Below are positions 1-5,110 of a stretch of DNA of 5,111 bases, in pieces (position 1 is the stretch's first letter; each line of letters opens with the position of its first letter). Under the pieces are notes generated by a model. The model worked only from the letters and a program-made list of their open reading frames with translations, did not search any database and was not told the origin of the DNA. The translations under genes were made by a program, and so were the position numbers. The DNA lies in assembly GCA_900540545.1 (NCBI GenBank), contig UQGJ01000113.1, forward strand, positions 1-5,111. Reading direction: 5' to 3'. Origin of the DNA: an uncultured Eubacteriales bacterium. GTDB lineage: Bacteria; Bacillota; Clostridia; Oscillospirales; Oscillospiraceae.

Positions 1-58
1 TCTTTCGGTTCCTTTCTCAAAGGAGAAAGGAACGCCCCCGGCAGGGCCGCGCCCTGCC
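1..58 (-). repeat. Two-hairpin gene-end repeat, copy 1 (after the hydrolase gene)
   Basis: Read on the minus strand after the hydrolase stop, this stretch holds a GC-rich hairpin (arms 40-47 and 51-58, 8 bp, loop 48-50), then a G run, then a second perfect hairpin (arms 8-18 and 23-33, 11 bp, GTTCCTTTCTC with GAGAAAGGAAC, loop 19-22), then CGAAAGA at the window edge. The first arm overlaps the last base of the stop codon. The same order of parts recurs at 2471-2523 and 5061-5110. Neither hairpin is followed by a U-tract, so it is not a textbook intrinsic terminator, though it could still act as an RNA 3' end barrier. The element may continue beyond the left edge. Confidence 0.7.
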
Positions 59-2082
59 TACGTTTCCCGGAACCCCTCCACCCTGGTCCGCCCCAGATGC
101 ACCGTGTTATGCGCCACCCTGGTCACGGCGCTGTTGAACCCCGCCTCGGTGTTGCTGTTGGGGAACAGCAGGTTCTTGCACCCGGAGGTGATGCTCACCC
201 GGATGGCGTGGCCCGGCAGGAAGCAGTGGGAGACCTTGGTGGTGCGGATGACCAGCTCATAGACCTCCCCCGGCTCCATGAACTCGGACTGTTCAAAGCC
301 GTTTCGATAGCGGGCGGACAGCACGCCCCCCGCCATGCGCATGGACCGCCCGTCCGGGTCCACGTCCAGGACCCGGACCACGAAGTCCGTGTCCGGGCAG
401 TCGGAGGAGACGAAGAGGTGGGCGGTGAAGTCCCCGGTGAAGGTGAGCGGCGCTTCCAGTACGGGGGTGGTGAAGGTGAGCACGTCGGGCCGCCGCTCCT
501 CCTCCGCGTAGTCCTCGGGCACGGCCAGCTCGTTTTCCGACAGGTCGATGAGGTGCCGGGCCGGGTCCCTGGGGTCGTAATCGTAGCTGACCGCCCCCGG
601 CTCCGGGGCCTCGAAGCTCAACCTCCCGTCTCGGGTGGGATAGAGGGCGCAGGGCTTAGCCTGGGGCGGAGGCCAGTCCCGGGCGGTCCGCCACTGCTCC
701 GCGCCCACGGTGTAATACTGCACCGGGGGCAGGTCCTCGGCCCCGTTGTCCAGGCCCTTGAGCCAGTGGTCGAACCACTGCAAAAACAGCAGGTCCACAT
801 CGAACCGCAGGGCGGAATTGCCCAGGTGGAGGCCGTGGAGGTCGTATTTGGAGTTGCCGCTGTGCTGCCATGGGCCCAGCAGGACCTTCCGCCGCTCGGC
901 AGGGTAGTCCTTGGTCAGGTCCAGGGCCTCGGTGGTGCCCATGCCGTTGTCGTCGAACCAGCCGGAGACGATGAGAGCGGGCACGTCCACCACGCCCTGG
1001 CCCCGCTTGAACCAGTTCCCTTGGTCCCAAAATGCGTCGCAGTCCATGTGCTTGAAGTATTCGGAGTAGAAGGGGATGTCCTGCCCCAGCGCCCGGCGGG
1101 GGATGTCCTCCAGGGGGCGCATCTCCAAAATCTCGTCCCAGTCGTCCCGCTCCATGAGTTCGGGGGCCCAGTCTTGGCCGGACACGCCGAAGTTCCAGGC
1201 CAGGGACCCGGAGGACATGCCGCCCCCCTTCCGGGGCAGGTCCACGAAGGCGCTGCCCGCCGCCACCACGCTGACCAGGGCCTTGAGGTGGGGGTTGCCG
1301 CTGGCGGCGGCCGCCCACTGGACGTAGCCCAGGTAGGACCCGCCGATCATGCCCACGCCCCCGTCGCTCCAGGGCTGGGCGGCGATCCAGTTCAGGGTGT
1401 CGTCCCCGTCCTCGGTCTCGTCGTGCTCCGGGATAAACACCCCGCCGCTCTTGCTCCGGCCACGGGTGTCCTGCACCACCACGGCATAGCCCCGGTGGGC
1501 ATAGCGCCGGTACGCGGGCACGTCGTCCTCCTTGCCGTAGGGGGTCCGCACCAGCACCGTGGGGACCGGGCCGGCCGCATCGGCGGGCAGCAGGACGGTG
1601 GTGGACAGGGTGACCCCGTCCCGCATGGGCACGTCCAGGTCCTCCAGCACCCGGATGGGGTGGAGGACCTCGCCAGGGCGGTAGGCCGCCCATTGGGCCA
1701 GGATGGTCCTGTCCTCGTATCCGGCCCGGCAGAGGACGTGGACCCGCTCCCGGTTGGGCCGGACGAAGGCCAGGACCTTCCCGTCCTCCACCAGGGCGTT
1801 GTTGGGCCACTTCACGTCCCGCTCCATGTACCACCGACCGTCCTCGGTGGTGTAGCGGCTTCCCGACAACAGCCCTCCGCCGGACCGGGCCAGGGCGGAG
1901 AACAGCGCGGGCAGGTCAAAGCCGCAGCTCTGCCCCAGCAGATTGGCCACGGTCTGGGTCATGGGTTGGCGGGGGGTGAACGCAGCGGTGGCGGGGTCCA
2001 GACACTCGGCCTGAACGTCGGCGCCCTCCACGAAGAGACGGGCCGTGCAAAGGCCGGAGGTCCAAAGGGTCCATGGTTCCAT
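58..2082 (-). CDS. CocE/NonD family alpha/beta hydrolase (S15-type serine hydrolase)
   Basis: A 674-residue serine hydrolase of the cocaine esterase / X-Pro dipeptidyl-peptidase (S15) superfamily, which cleaves esters or amides; the natural substrate cannot be read from sequence. The ATG at 2082-2080 is chosen because AAAGGAG lies 8 bases upstream; the frame is open further upstream only through repeat DNA. Residues 1-145 are an N-terminal region I do not recognise. The catalytic domain starts at about 146 (DLDVPMRDGVTL). RTPYG at 179-183 matches the segment carrying the oxyanion Tyr in CocE (Tyr182). GGSYLG at 247-252 gives nucleophile Ser249, SGWFDD at 373-378 gives Asp377, and GPWQH at 403-407 gives His407. 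From about 530 to 674 is the PepX_C-like jelly-roll, with DTDFVVRVLDVDPDG at 564-578. There is no signal peptide, so it is probably cytoplasmic. It is longer than CocE itself (about 570 residues), mainly through the N-terminal region. It appears monocistronic, with repeats on both sides. Family confident, substrate unknown. Confidence 0.93.
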   Translation of the reverse strand: MEPWTLWTSGLCTARLFVEGADVQAECLDPATAAFTPRQPMTQTVANLLGQSCGFDLPALFSALARSGGGLLSGSRYTTEDGRWYMERDVKWPNNALVEDGKVLAFVRPNRERVHVLCRAGYEDRTILAQWAAYRPGEVLHPIRVLEDLDVPMRDGVTLSTTVLLPADAAGPVPTVLVRTPYGKEDDVPAYRRYAHRGYAVVVQDTRGRSKSGGVFIPEHDETEDGDDTLNWIAAQPWSDGGVGMIGGSYLGYVQWAAAASGNPHLKALVSVVAAGSAFVDLPRKGGGMSSGSLAWNFGVSGQDWAPELMERDDWDEILEMRPLEDIPRRALGQDIPFYSEYFKHMDCDAFWDQGNWFKRGQGVVDVPALIVSGWFDDNGMGTTEALDLTKDYPAERRKVLLGPWQHSGNSKYDLHGLHLGNSALRFDVDLLFLQWFDHWLKGLDNGAEDLPPVQYYTVGAEQWRTARDWPPPQAKPCALYPTRDGRLSFEAPEPGAVSYDYDPRDPARHLIDLSENELAVPEDYAEEERRPDVLTFTTPVLEAPLTFTGDFTAHLFVSSDCPDTDFVVRVLDVDPDGRSMRMAGGVLSARYRNGFEQSEFMEPGEVYELVIRTTKVSHCFLPGHAIRVSITSGCKNLLFPNSNTEAGFNSAVTRVAHNTVHLGRTRVEGFRET

Positions 2083-2090
2083 AGCAATTG

Positions 2091-2097
2091 CTCCTTT
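2091..2097 (-). promoter_or_regulatory. Ribosome binding site of the hydrolase gene
   Basis: AAAGGAG on the minus strand, 8 bases before the ATG at 2082. It decides the start: no other in-frame start upstream has a comparable site, and the upstream frame translates repeat DNA. Confidence 0.85.
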
Positions 2098-2144
2098 AAG
2101 AATGAAGAATGGATTGAGAATTAACAATGGATAATTGAGAATGA
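2098..2144. repeat. AT-rich near-direct repeat in the hydrolase leader
   Basis: An AT-rich block stands out from the GC-rich surroundings. It contains two related units on the plus strand, AATGGATTGAGAATTA (2108-2123) and AATGGATAATTGAGAATGA (2126-2144), differing by an AA insertion and the last bases, preceded by a partial AATGAAG unit. It lies directly upstream of the hydrolase ribosome binding site, so it forms the 5' leader or promoter region on the minus strand. I looked for -35/-10 pairs in it and found only weak matches. It may be part of a dispersed repeat together with the adjacent palindrome. Confidence 0.55.
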
Positions 2145-2183
2145 CGCCCACGGGGCGGGACGGGGGTAGGCCGAGGGAAGCGG

Positions 2184-2216
2184 ATTGCCGCACCAGTTTG
2201 CGAACTGGTTCGCAAT
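2184..2216. repeat. REP-like palindrome (ATTGC...GCAAT)
   Basis: An interrupted inverted repeat: outer arms ATTGC (2184-2188) and GCAAT (2212-2216), inner arms ACCAGTT (2192-2198) and AACTGGT (2203-2209), loop TGCG. On the minus strand it is flanked by the wording TGTCATTGCGA before and GGCAATCCG after. From memory, that framing is common to dispersed REP-type palindromes in many bacteria, including gut Clostridia. No transposase is nearby. Confidence 0.65.
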
Positions 2217-2418
2217 GACAGAGGGGGCGCAGAGACGCACAGACCTTGTGGCGGCTTGTTTGCACCGATAAAAACGCAACTACTATCAGGTTTTGCCGGG
2301 TGATATGCCGAGGGGCGATAGCCAGAGTTGTTCTAACGCCAGACCGATACGAGCTGCAACGGCTTTCAAGTCTTGCCAACCAACATAAACCGTACCGCCG
2401 CCCGGACGAACCCGGGGT
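2217..2418. other. Intergenic segment without a recognised gene
   Basis: About 200 bases between the REP-like palindrome and the long hairpin. It is less GC-rich than the flanking genes. Both strands are open over part of it. On the minus strand a frame ending at the TGA at 2288-2286 reads like protein (for example WQDLKAVAARIGLALEQLW) but has no supported start or ribosome binding site, and its codons often end in T or A, unlike the neighbouring genes. Near 2401-2417 there is a small hairpin (CCCGG, 6-base loop, CCGGG). It may be a decayed gene, a structured RNA or, more likely, part of a dispersed repeat. I cannot assign a function. Confidence 0.4.
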
Positions 2419-2475
2419 CCAGGGGGACAGCGATAGGGGAACAAAGTTCCCCGTGCTGTCCCCCTGGTTTTCTTT
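2419..2475 (+). terminator. Long compound hairpin followed by a T-rich tract
   Basis: A perfect 13-bp outer stem (CCAGGGGGACAGC at 2419-2431 with GCTGTCCCCCTGG at 2455-2467) encloses a 7-bp inner stem (GGGGAAC at 2436-2442 with GTTCCCC at 2446-2452, loop AAA). Only GATA and GT are unpaired between the stems. On the plus strand TTTTCTTT follows directly, so it has the form of an intrinsic terminator for rightward transcription. No rightward gene ends here, so it may instead block antisense transcription towards the small gene and topB, or be one module of the adjoining repeat mosaic. On the minus strand it is followed by ACCCC and would not be a standard terminator. Confidence 0.5.
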
Positions 2476-2523
2476 CGGTTCCCTTTCTGAAACCAGAAAG
2501 GGAACCCCCCGGAGGGCACTCCG
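2471..2523 (-). repeat. Two-hairpin gene-end repeat, copy 2 (after the small basic gene)
   Basis: On the minus strand, in order: CGGAG/CTCCG hairpin (2523-2510, 4-base loop), a G run, a perfect 13-bp hairpin (arms 2494-2506 and 2477-2489, loop 2490-2493), then GAAAGA. This is the same architecture as 1-58 and 5061-5110 with different stem sequences. It lies just beyond the intrinsic terminator of the 61-codon gene and keeps the same orientation to its upstream gene as the other two copies. Confidence 0.75.
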
Positions 2524-2531
2524 TTGTATAC

Positions 2532-2557
2532 AAAGGCCGGCGCCCCTGGCGCCGGCC
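2532..2557 (-). terminator. Intrinsic terminator of the small basic gene
   Basis: On the minus strand a perfect 10-bp GC-only stem (GGCCGGCGCC, loop AGG, GGCGCCGGCC) is followed by TTTGTAT. It begins about 10 bases after the stop codon of the 61-codon gene. The T-tract is short, but spacing and stem strength fit a Rho-independent terminator. Confidence 0.75.
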
Positions 2558-2566
2558 CGTCCCATA

Positions 2567-2752
2567 TTACCGTTTGAACTTCCGCTTCAGCCGCCGCCAA
2601 ACCGTGTCCGGCTCATAGCCCTTGGAGGCCCGGAATGCCCGCTCGGCCTCCTCGGCCCGCTTACGGGCCCGCCTCTCGTCGCTGCTCATGCCGCCGCCCG
2701 CGCTCTGGGCGTAATTGTCCATGCGGATGGGGTTGACAAAATTCCACGTCAT
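2567..2752 (-). CDS. Small, strongly basic protein of unknown function (61 aa)
   Basis: I do not recognise this protein. The start at 2752 (ATG, MTWNFVNPIRMD) is chosen because GGGAGGT lies 6 bases upstream. An alternative ATG at 2794 would add 14 Gly/Ala/Pro-rich residues and has AAGGAG 13 bases away, right at the predicted transcript start, so it is less likely. Residues 1-22 are polar and Gly-rich, with the odd start TWNFVNPIRMDNY. Residues 23-43 (SSDERRARKRAEEAERAFRA) should form a charged helix. Residues 44-61 end in a cluster of Trp, Arg and Lys (VWRRLKRKFKR). There are 16 Lys/Arg against 8 Asp/Glu, with no Cys, signal peptide or membrane segment. Nucleic-acid or ribosome binding is a guess from charge only. 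Support for a real gene: host-like codon use with G/C third positions, its own promoter, ribosome binding site and terminator. It is transcribed divergently from topB. Confidence 0.75.
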   Translation of the reverse strand: MTWNFVNPIRMDNYAQSAGGGMSSDERRARKRAEEAERAFRASKGYEPDTVWRRLKRKFKR

Positions 2753-2758
2753 ACCGGC

Positions 2759-2765
2759 ACCTCCC
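2759..2765 (-). promoter_or_regulatory. Ribosome binding site of the small basic gene
   Basis: GGGAGGT on the minus strand, 6 bases before the ATG at 2752. It favours the 61-residue start over the longer in-frame start at 2794. Confidence 0.75.
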
Positions 2766-2772
2766 GATACCG

Positions 2773-2789
2773 CCCCGGCGGAGCCGGGG
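2773..2789 (-). other. Leader hairpin upstream of the small basic gene
   Basis: CCCCGGC and GCCGGGG form a perfect 7-bp stem with a 3-base loop, inside the predicted leader RNA and 7 bases upstream of the GGGAGGT ribosome binding site. No U-tract follows, so it is not a terminator. It may only reflect the GC-rich sequence, or it may keep ribosomes off the upstream ATG at 2794. Confidence 0.4.
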
Positions 2790-2798
2790 GCCATTTGG

Positions 2799-2827
2799 TT
2801 GCCTTTTCTCCTTAGATTCAGTATAAT
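2799..2827 (+). promoter_or_regulatory. Predicted housekeeping-sigma promoter of topB
   Basis: A perfect TATAAT (2822-2827) with TTGCCT (2799-2804, 4 of 6 matches to TTGACA) exactly 17 bases upstream. The predicted transcript start near 2834 gives a leader of about 27 bases containing the topB ribosome binding site. The -10 overlaps that of the leftward promoter. Confidence 0.75.
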
Positions 2828-2848
2828 AGATGCCAAATCAGATTGCAA
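2820..2848 (-). promoter_or_regulatory. Predicted housekeeping-sigma promoter of the small basic gene
   Basis: On the minus strand TTGCAA (2848-2843) is followed after 17 bases by TATACT (2825-2820), giving a predicted start near 2813. Its -35 overlaps the topB ribosome binding site and its -10 overlaps the topB -10. The match is nearly as good as that of the rightward promoter. Confidence 0.7.
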
Positions 2849-2852
2849 GGAG
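2847..2852 (+). promoter_or_regulatory. Ribosome binding site of topB
   Basis: AAGGAG, 8 bases before the ATG at 2861. It sets the start six codons inside a longer frame that would use a TTG at 2843. That TTG lies too close to the predicted transcript start and the encoded extension is absent from the family. Confidence 0.9.
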
Positions 2853-2860
2853 TTCTTACC

Positions 2861-5041
2861 ATGCCGAAGACGTTGGTATTAGCCGAAAAGCCCTCCGTGG
2901 GCAAGGAACTGGCCCGGGTGCTGGGCTGCCGCCGCTCTCTGGACGGCGGGCTGGAGGGGGAGCGGTATATCGTCACCTGGGCCCTGGGCCATCTGGTGGA
3001 GCTGGCCGCACCGGAGGTCTACGACAAGTCCTGGGAGAAGTGGGACCTGCTCACCCTGCCCATGCTGCCCGAGCGGATGAAAACCGTGGTCATCAAGGAG
3101 ACGGGCAAGCAGTTTCGGGCCGTCCAGGCCCTGATGAAGCGGGGGGACGTCCACGACTTGGTCATCGCCACCGACTCTGGCCGGGAGGGGGAGCTGGTGG
3201 CCCGCTGGATCATGGAGAAGGCCAACTGGCGCAAGCCCGCCAAGCGGCTGTGGATCTCCTCCCAGACCGACAAGGCCATCCGGGAGGGCTTCGCCAACCT
3301 CCGCCCCGCCAAAGAGTACGACAACCTGTTCTACTCCGCTCGGGCCCGCAGCGAGGCCGACTGGCTGGTGGGCCTCAACGTCACCCGGGCCCTCACCTGC
3401 AAGCACGGGGCCCAGCTCTCCGCCGGGCGGGTCCAGACCCCCACCCTGGCCCTCATCGTGGACCGGGAGGAGGAGATCCGGAAATTCGTCCCCAAGGAGT
3501 ATTACACCGTCTCCGTCAAGTGCCAGGGCTTCAACGCCGTGTGGAAGGACAAGAGCGGCCAGGGGCGCATCATGGACAGGGACCGGGCGGACAAGCTGGC
3601 GGCGGCCCTGAACGGCAAGACCGGCGTCCTCACCCAGGTGTCCCGCAATTACAAGCAGACCCCGCCCCCGGCGGCCTACGACCTCACCGAACTCCAGCGG
3701 GACGCCAACAAAAAGTACGCCTACTCCGCCAAGGAGACCCTCTCCCTCATGCAGTCCCTCTACGAGCGGCACAAGCTCTTGACCTACCCCCGCACCGACT
3801 CCCGCTACATCTCCGACGACGTGGTGTCCACCCTGCCCGAGCGGCTGAAAAGCGTCATGGTGGACGAGTACCGGGATTTGGCCCGGCAGATATTGATGAA
3901 GCGGCCCCTTCAGACCCGCTTTTTGGTAAACAACGCCAAGGTCACGGACCACCACGCCATCATCCCCACCGAGGAACCGCCCGACCTCTTCCGCCTCACC
4001 GGGCCGGAGCGGAACATCTATGATCTGGTGGTCCGCCGGTTCCTGGCGGTGCTGCTGCCCCCCTGCGAGTACGAGGAGACCAAGCTGACCCTCACCGTGG
4101 ACGGCGAGACCTTCACCGCCAAGGGCAAAATCATGAAGGAGCCGGGCTGGCGGCAGGCGTACAGCCGGTTCAGCCTGGAGGAGGAGGGGGAGGAGGACCC
4201 GGACGACCGGGAGCAGTCCCTGCCCCCCATCCGCCAGGGGGACCGGGTGCAAATCCTCTCCGCCAGGGTCAACGTGGGCAAGACCGCACCACCCAAGCGG
4301 TACACCGAGGCCACTCTCCTCACCGCCATGGAACACCCCCAGGCCCAGGTGAAGGACCGGGAGCAGAACAAGATTCTGGAGGAGACCGGCGGTCTGGGCA
4401 CCGTGGCCACCCGGGCCGACATCATCGAAAAGCTCTTCTCCGCCTTCTATGTGGAGCACCGGGGGAAGGAGATCGTTCCCACCTCCAAGGGCAAGCAGGT
4501 GGTGGAGCTGGCCCCCCACGACCTGCGCTCGGCGGAGCTGACGGCCAAGTGGGAGAAGCGGCTGGGGGACATCGCCCAGGGCCGGGAGCCGGAGCAGAAG
4601 TTTGTGGGCGAGATGCGCACCTACGCCGCCAAGCTGGTGAGTGAGGTCAAGGCTAGCGACGCCACCTACAAGCACGACAACGTGAGCCGGGAGAAGTGCC
4701 CCGACTGCGGCAAATTCCTGCTGAACGTCCAGGGCAAGCGGGGCAAGATGCTGGTCTGCCCGGACCGGGAGTGCGGCTACCGCCGGAGCGTCACCCAGAC
4801 CACCAACGCCCGGTGCCCCAACTGCCACAAGAAGATGGAGCTGCGGGGCGAGGGGGAGAGCCAGTTCTTCGCCTGCGTCTGCGGCTACCGGGAGAAGCTG
4901 TCCGACTTCAAGAAGAAGCGGGAGACCGGCGCGGCGGGCAAGCGGGACGTGCAGAAGTACCTGGCCGGCCAGCAGGAGGAGAAGGGCACCGGCGCCATGG
5001 CCGAGCAGCTCAAGAAGTGGCTGGAGCAGAATCAGAAATAG
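2861..5041 (+). CDS. topB: DNA topoisomerase III (type IA), complete
   Basis: TopB relaxes negatively supercoiled DNA and separates linked single strands or replication and recombination intermediates by cutting one strand and passing another through. At 726 residues it matches the Bacillus-type TopB (about 727), to which it looks alignable throughout. The Toprim fold starts at 3 (TLVLAEKPSVGKELARVLG) with catalytic Glu9. The acidic motif is ATDSGREGE (103-111), with Asp105 and Glu109 kept and Gly107 at the usual second Asp. SAGRVQTPTLALI (187-199) is a type IA signature. The active-site Tyr309 lies in LLTYPRTDSRYI (306-317). DHHAIIPTEEP (363-373) and GGLGTVATRADIIEKL (510-525) are further conserved blocks. 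Two C-terminal zinc motifs follow: Cys613, 616, 633, 638 and Cys652, 655, 672, 674. The tail is Lys-rich. The gene is intact and host-like in codon use. It is divergent from the small basic gene and followed by a hairpin repeat. Nothing ties it to a conjugative element. Confidence 0.97.
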   Translation: MPKTLVLAEKPSVGKELARVLGCRRSLDGGLEGERYIVTWALGHLVELAAPEVYDKSWEKWDLLTLPMLPERMKTVVIKETGKQFRAVQALMKRGDVHDLVIATDSGREGELVARWIMEKANWRKPAKRLWISSQTDKAIREGFANLRPAKEYDNLFYSARARSEADWLVGLNVTRALTCKHGAQLSAGRVQTPTLALIVDREEEIRKFVPKEYYTVSVKCQGFNAVWKDKSGQGRIMDRDRADKLAAALNGKTGVLTQVSRNYKQTPPPAAYDLTELQRDANKKYAYSAKETLSLMQSLYERHKLLTYPRTDSRYISDDVVSTLPERLKSVMVDEYRDLARQILMKRPLQTRFLVNNAKVTDHHAIIPTEEPPDLFRLTGPERNIYDLVVRRFLAVLLPPCEYEETKLTLTVDGETFTAKGKIMKEPGWRQAYSRFSLEEEGEEDPDDREQSLPPIRQGDRVQILSARVNVGKTAPPKRYTEATLLTAMEHPQAQVKDREQNKILEETGGLGTVATRADIIEKLFSAFYVEHRGKEIVPTSKGKQVVELAPHDLRSAELTAKWEKRLGDIAQGREPEQKFVGEMRTYAAKLVSEVKASDATYKHDNVSREKCPDCGKFLLNVQGKRGKMLVCPDRECGYRRSVTQTTNARCPNCHKKMELRGEGESQFFACVCGYREKLSDFKKKRETGAAGKRDVQKYLAGQQEEKGTGAMAEQLKKWLEQNQK

Positions 5042-5056
5042 GAGGGGCCCCCTCCT
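5040..5056 (+). repeat. Palindrome across the topB stop codon
   Basis: AGGAGGGG (5040-5047) and CCCCTCCT (5049-5056) form an 8-bp inverted repeat around one central base, starting on the last two bases of the topB stop codon. As RNA the inner pairs would open to form a loop. It is not followed by a U-tract. Confidence 0.5.
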
Positions 5057-5060
5057 GGGG

Positions 5061-5110
5061 CGGAGTCCCTCCGGGGGCACCCCTTTCCACGTGGAAAGGG
5101 GTGGGAAAGA
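5061..5110 (+). repeat. Two-hairpin gene-end repeat, copy 3 (after topB)
   Basis: On the plus strand, in order: CGGAG (5061-5065), TCC loop, CTCCG (5069-5073), a G run, then a perfect 26-base palindrome with 13-base arms (CACCCCTTTCCAC at 5078-5090, GTGGAAAGGGGTG at 5091-5103), then GGAAAGA. The parts and their order relative to the upstream gene match 1-58 and 2471-2523, but the gene is on the opposite strand. There is no U-tract, so termination by the usual mechanism is doubtful. The element may extend past the right edge. Confidence 0.75.

Noticed and set aside
97..2124. Long plus-strand open frame opposite the hydrolase
   Set aside because: Its protein is low-complexity (Gly, Val, His, Pro) with no family motif, and it mirrors the real gene. 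Long antisense frames are expected in GC-rich genes with G/C third positions.
2098..2300. Promoter for the hydrolase gene
   Set aside because: I found only weak pairs such as TTGTTA with CATTCT at 17 bases. None is good enough to annotate.
2098..2523. CRISPR array or attachment site
   Set aside because: The repeats are palindromic or unevenly spaced, without regular spacers, and no cas, integrase or tRNA gene is present.
2083..2565. Extension of the hydrolase frame upstream by 161 codons
   Set aside because: It translates repeat DNA, lacks a family match, and the ATG at 2082 has a well-placed ribosome binding site.
2732..2761. TTGACA at 2733-2738 as a -35 box for topB
   Set aside because: There is no -10-like sequence at the right distance (2756-2761 is GGCACC), and the bases are codons of the small basic gene.
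2246..2815. Plus-strand frame of 189 codons through the intergenic mosaic
   Set aside because: It runs through hairpins, the terminator and the reverse of the small basic gene, and has no ribosome binding site. It is open only because of composition.
2861..5041. topB as a marker of an integrative conjugative element
   Set aside because: The protein resembles the chromosomal Bacillus-type TopB in length and zinc motifs, and no conjugation or integration gene is in the window.
2879..5080. Long minus-strand open frame opposite topB
   Set aside because: It is Leu/Gly/Val-rich without motifs and fully covered by the convincing topB reading, so it is a composition artefact.
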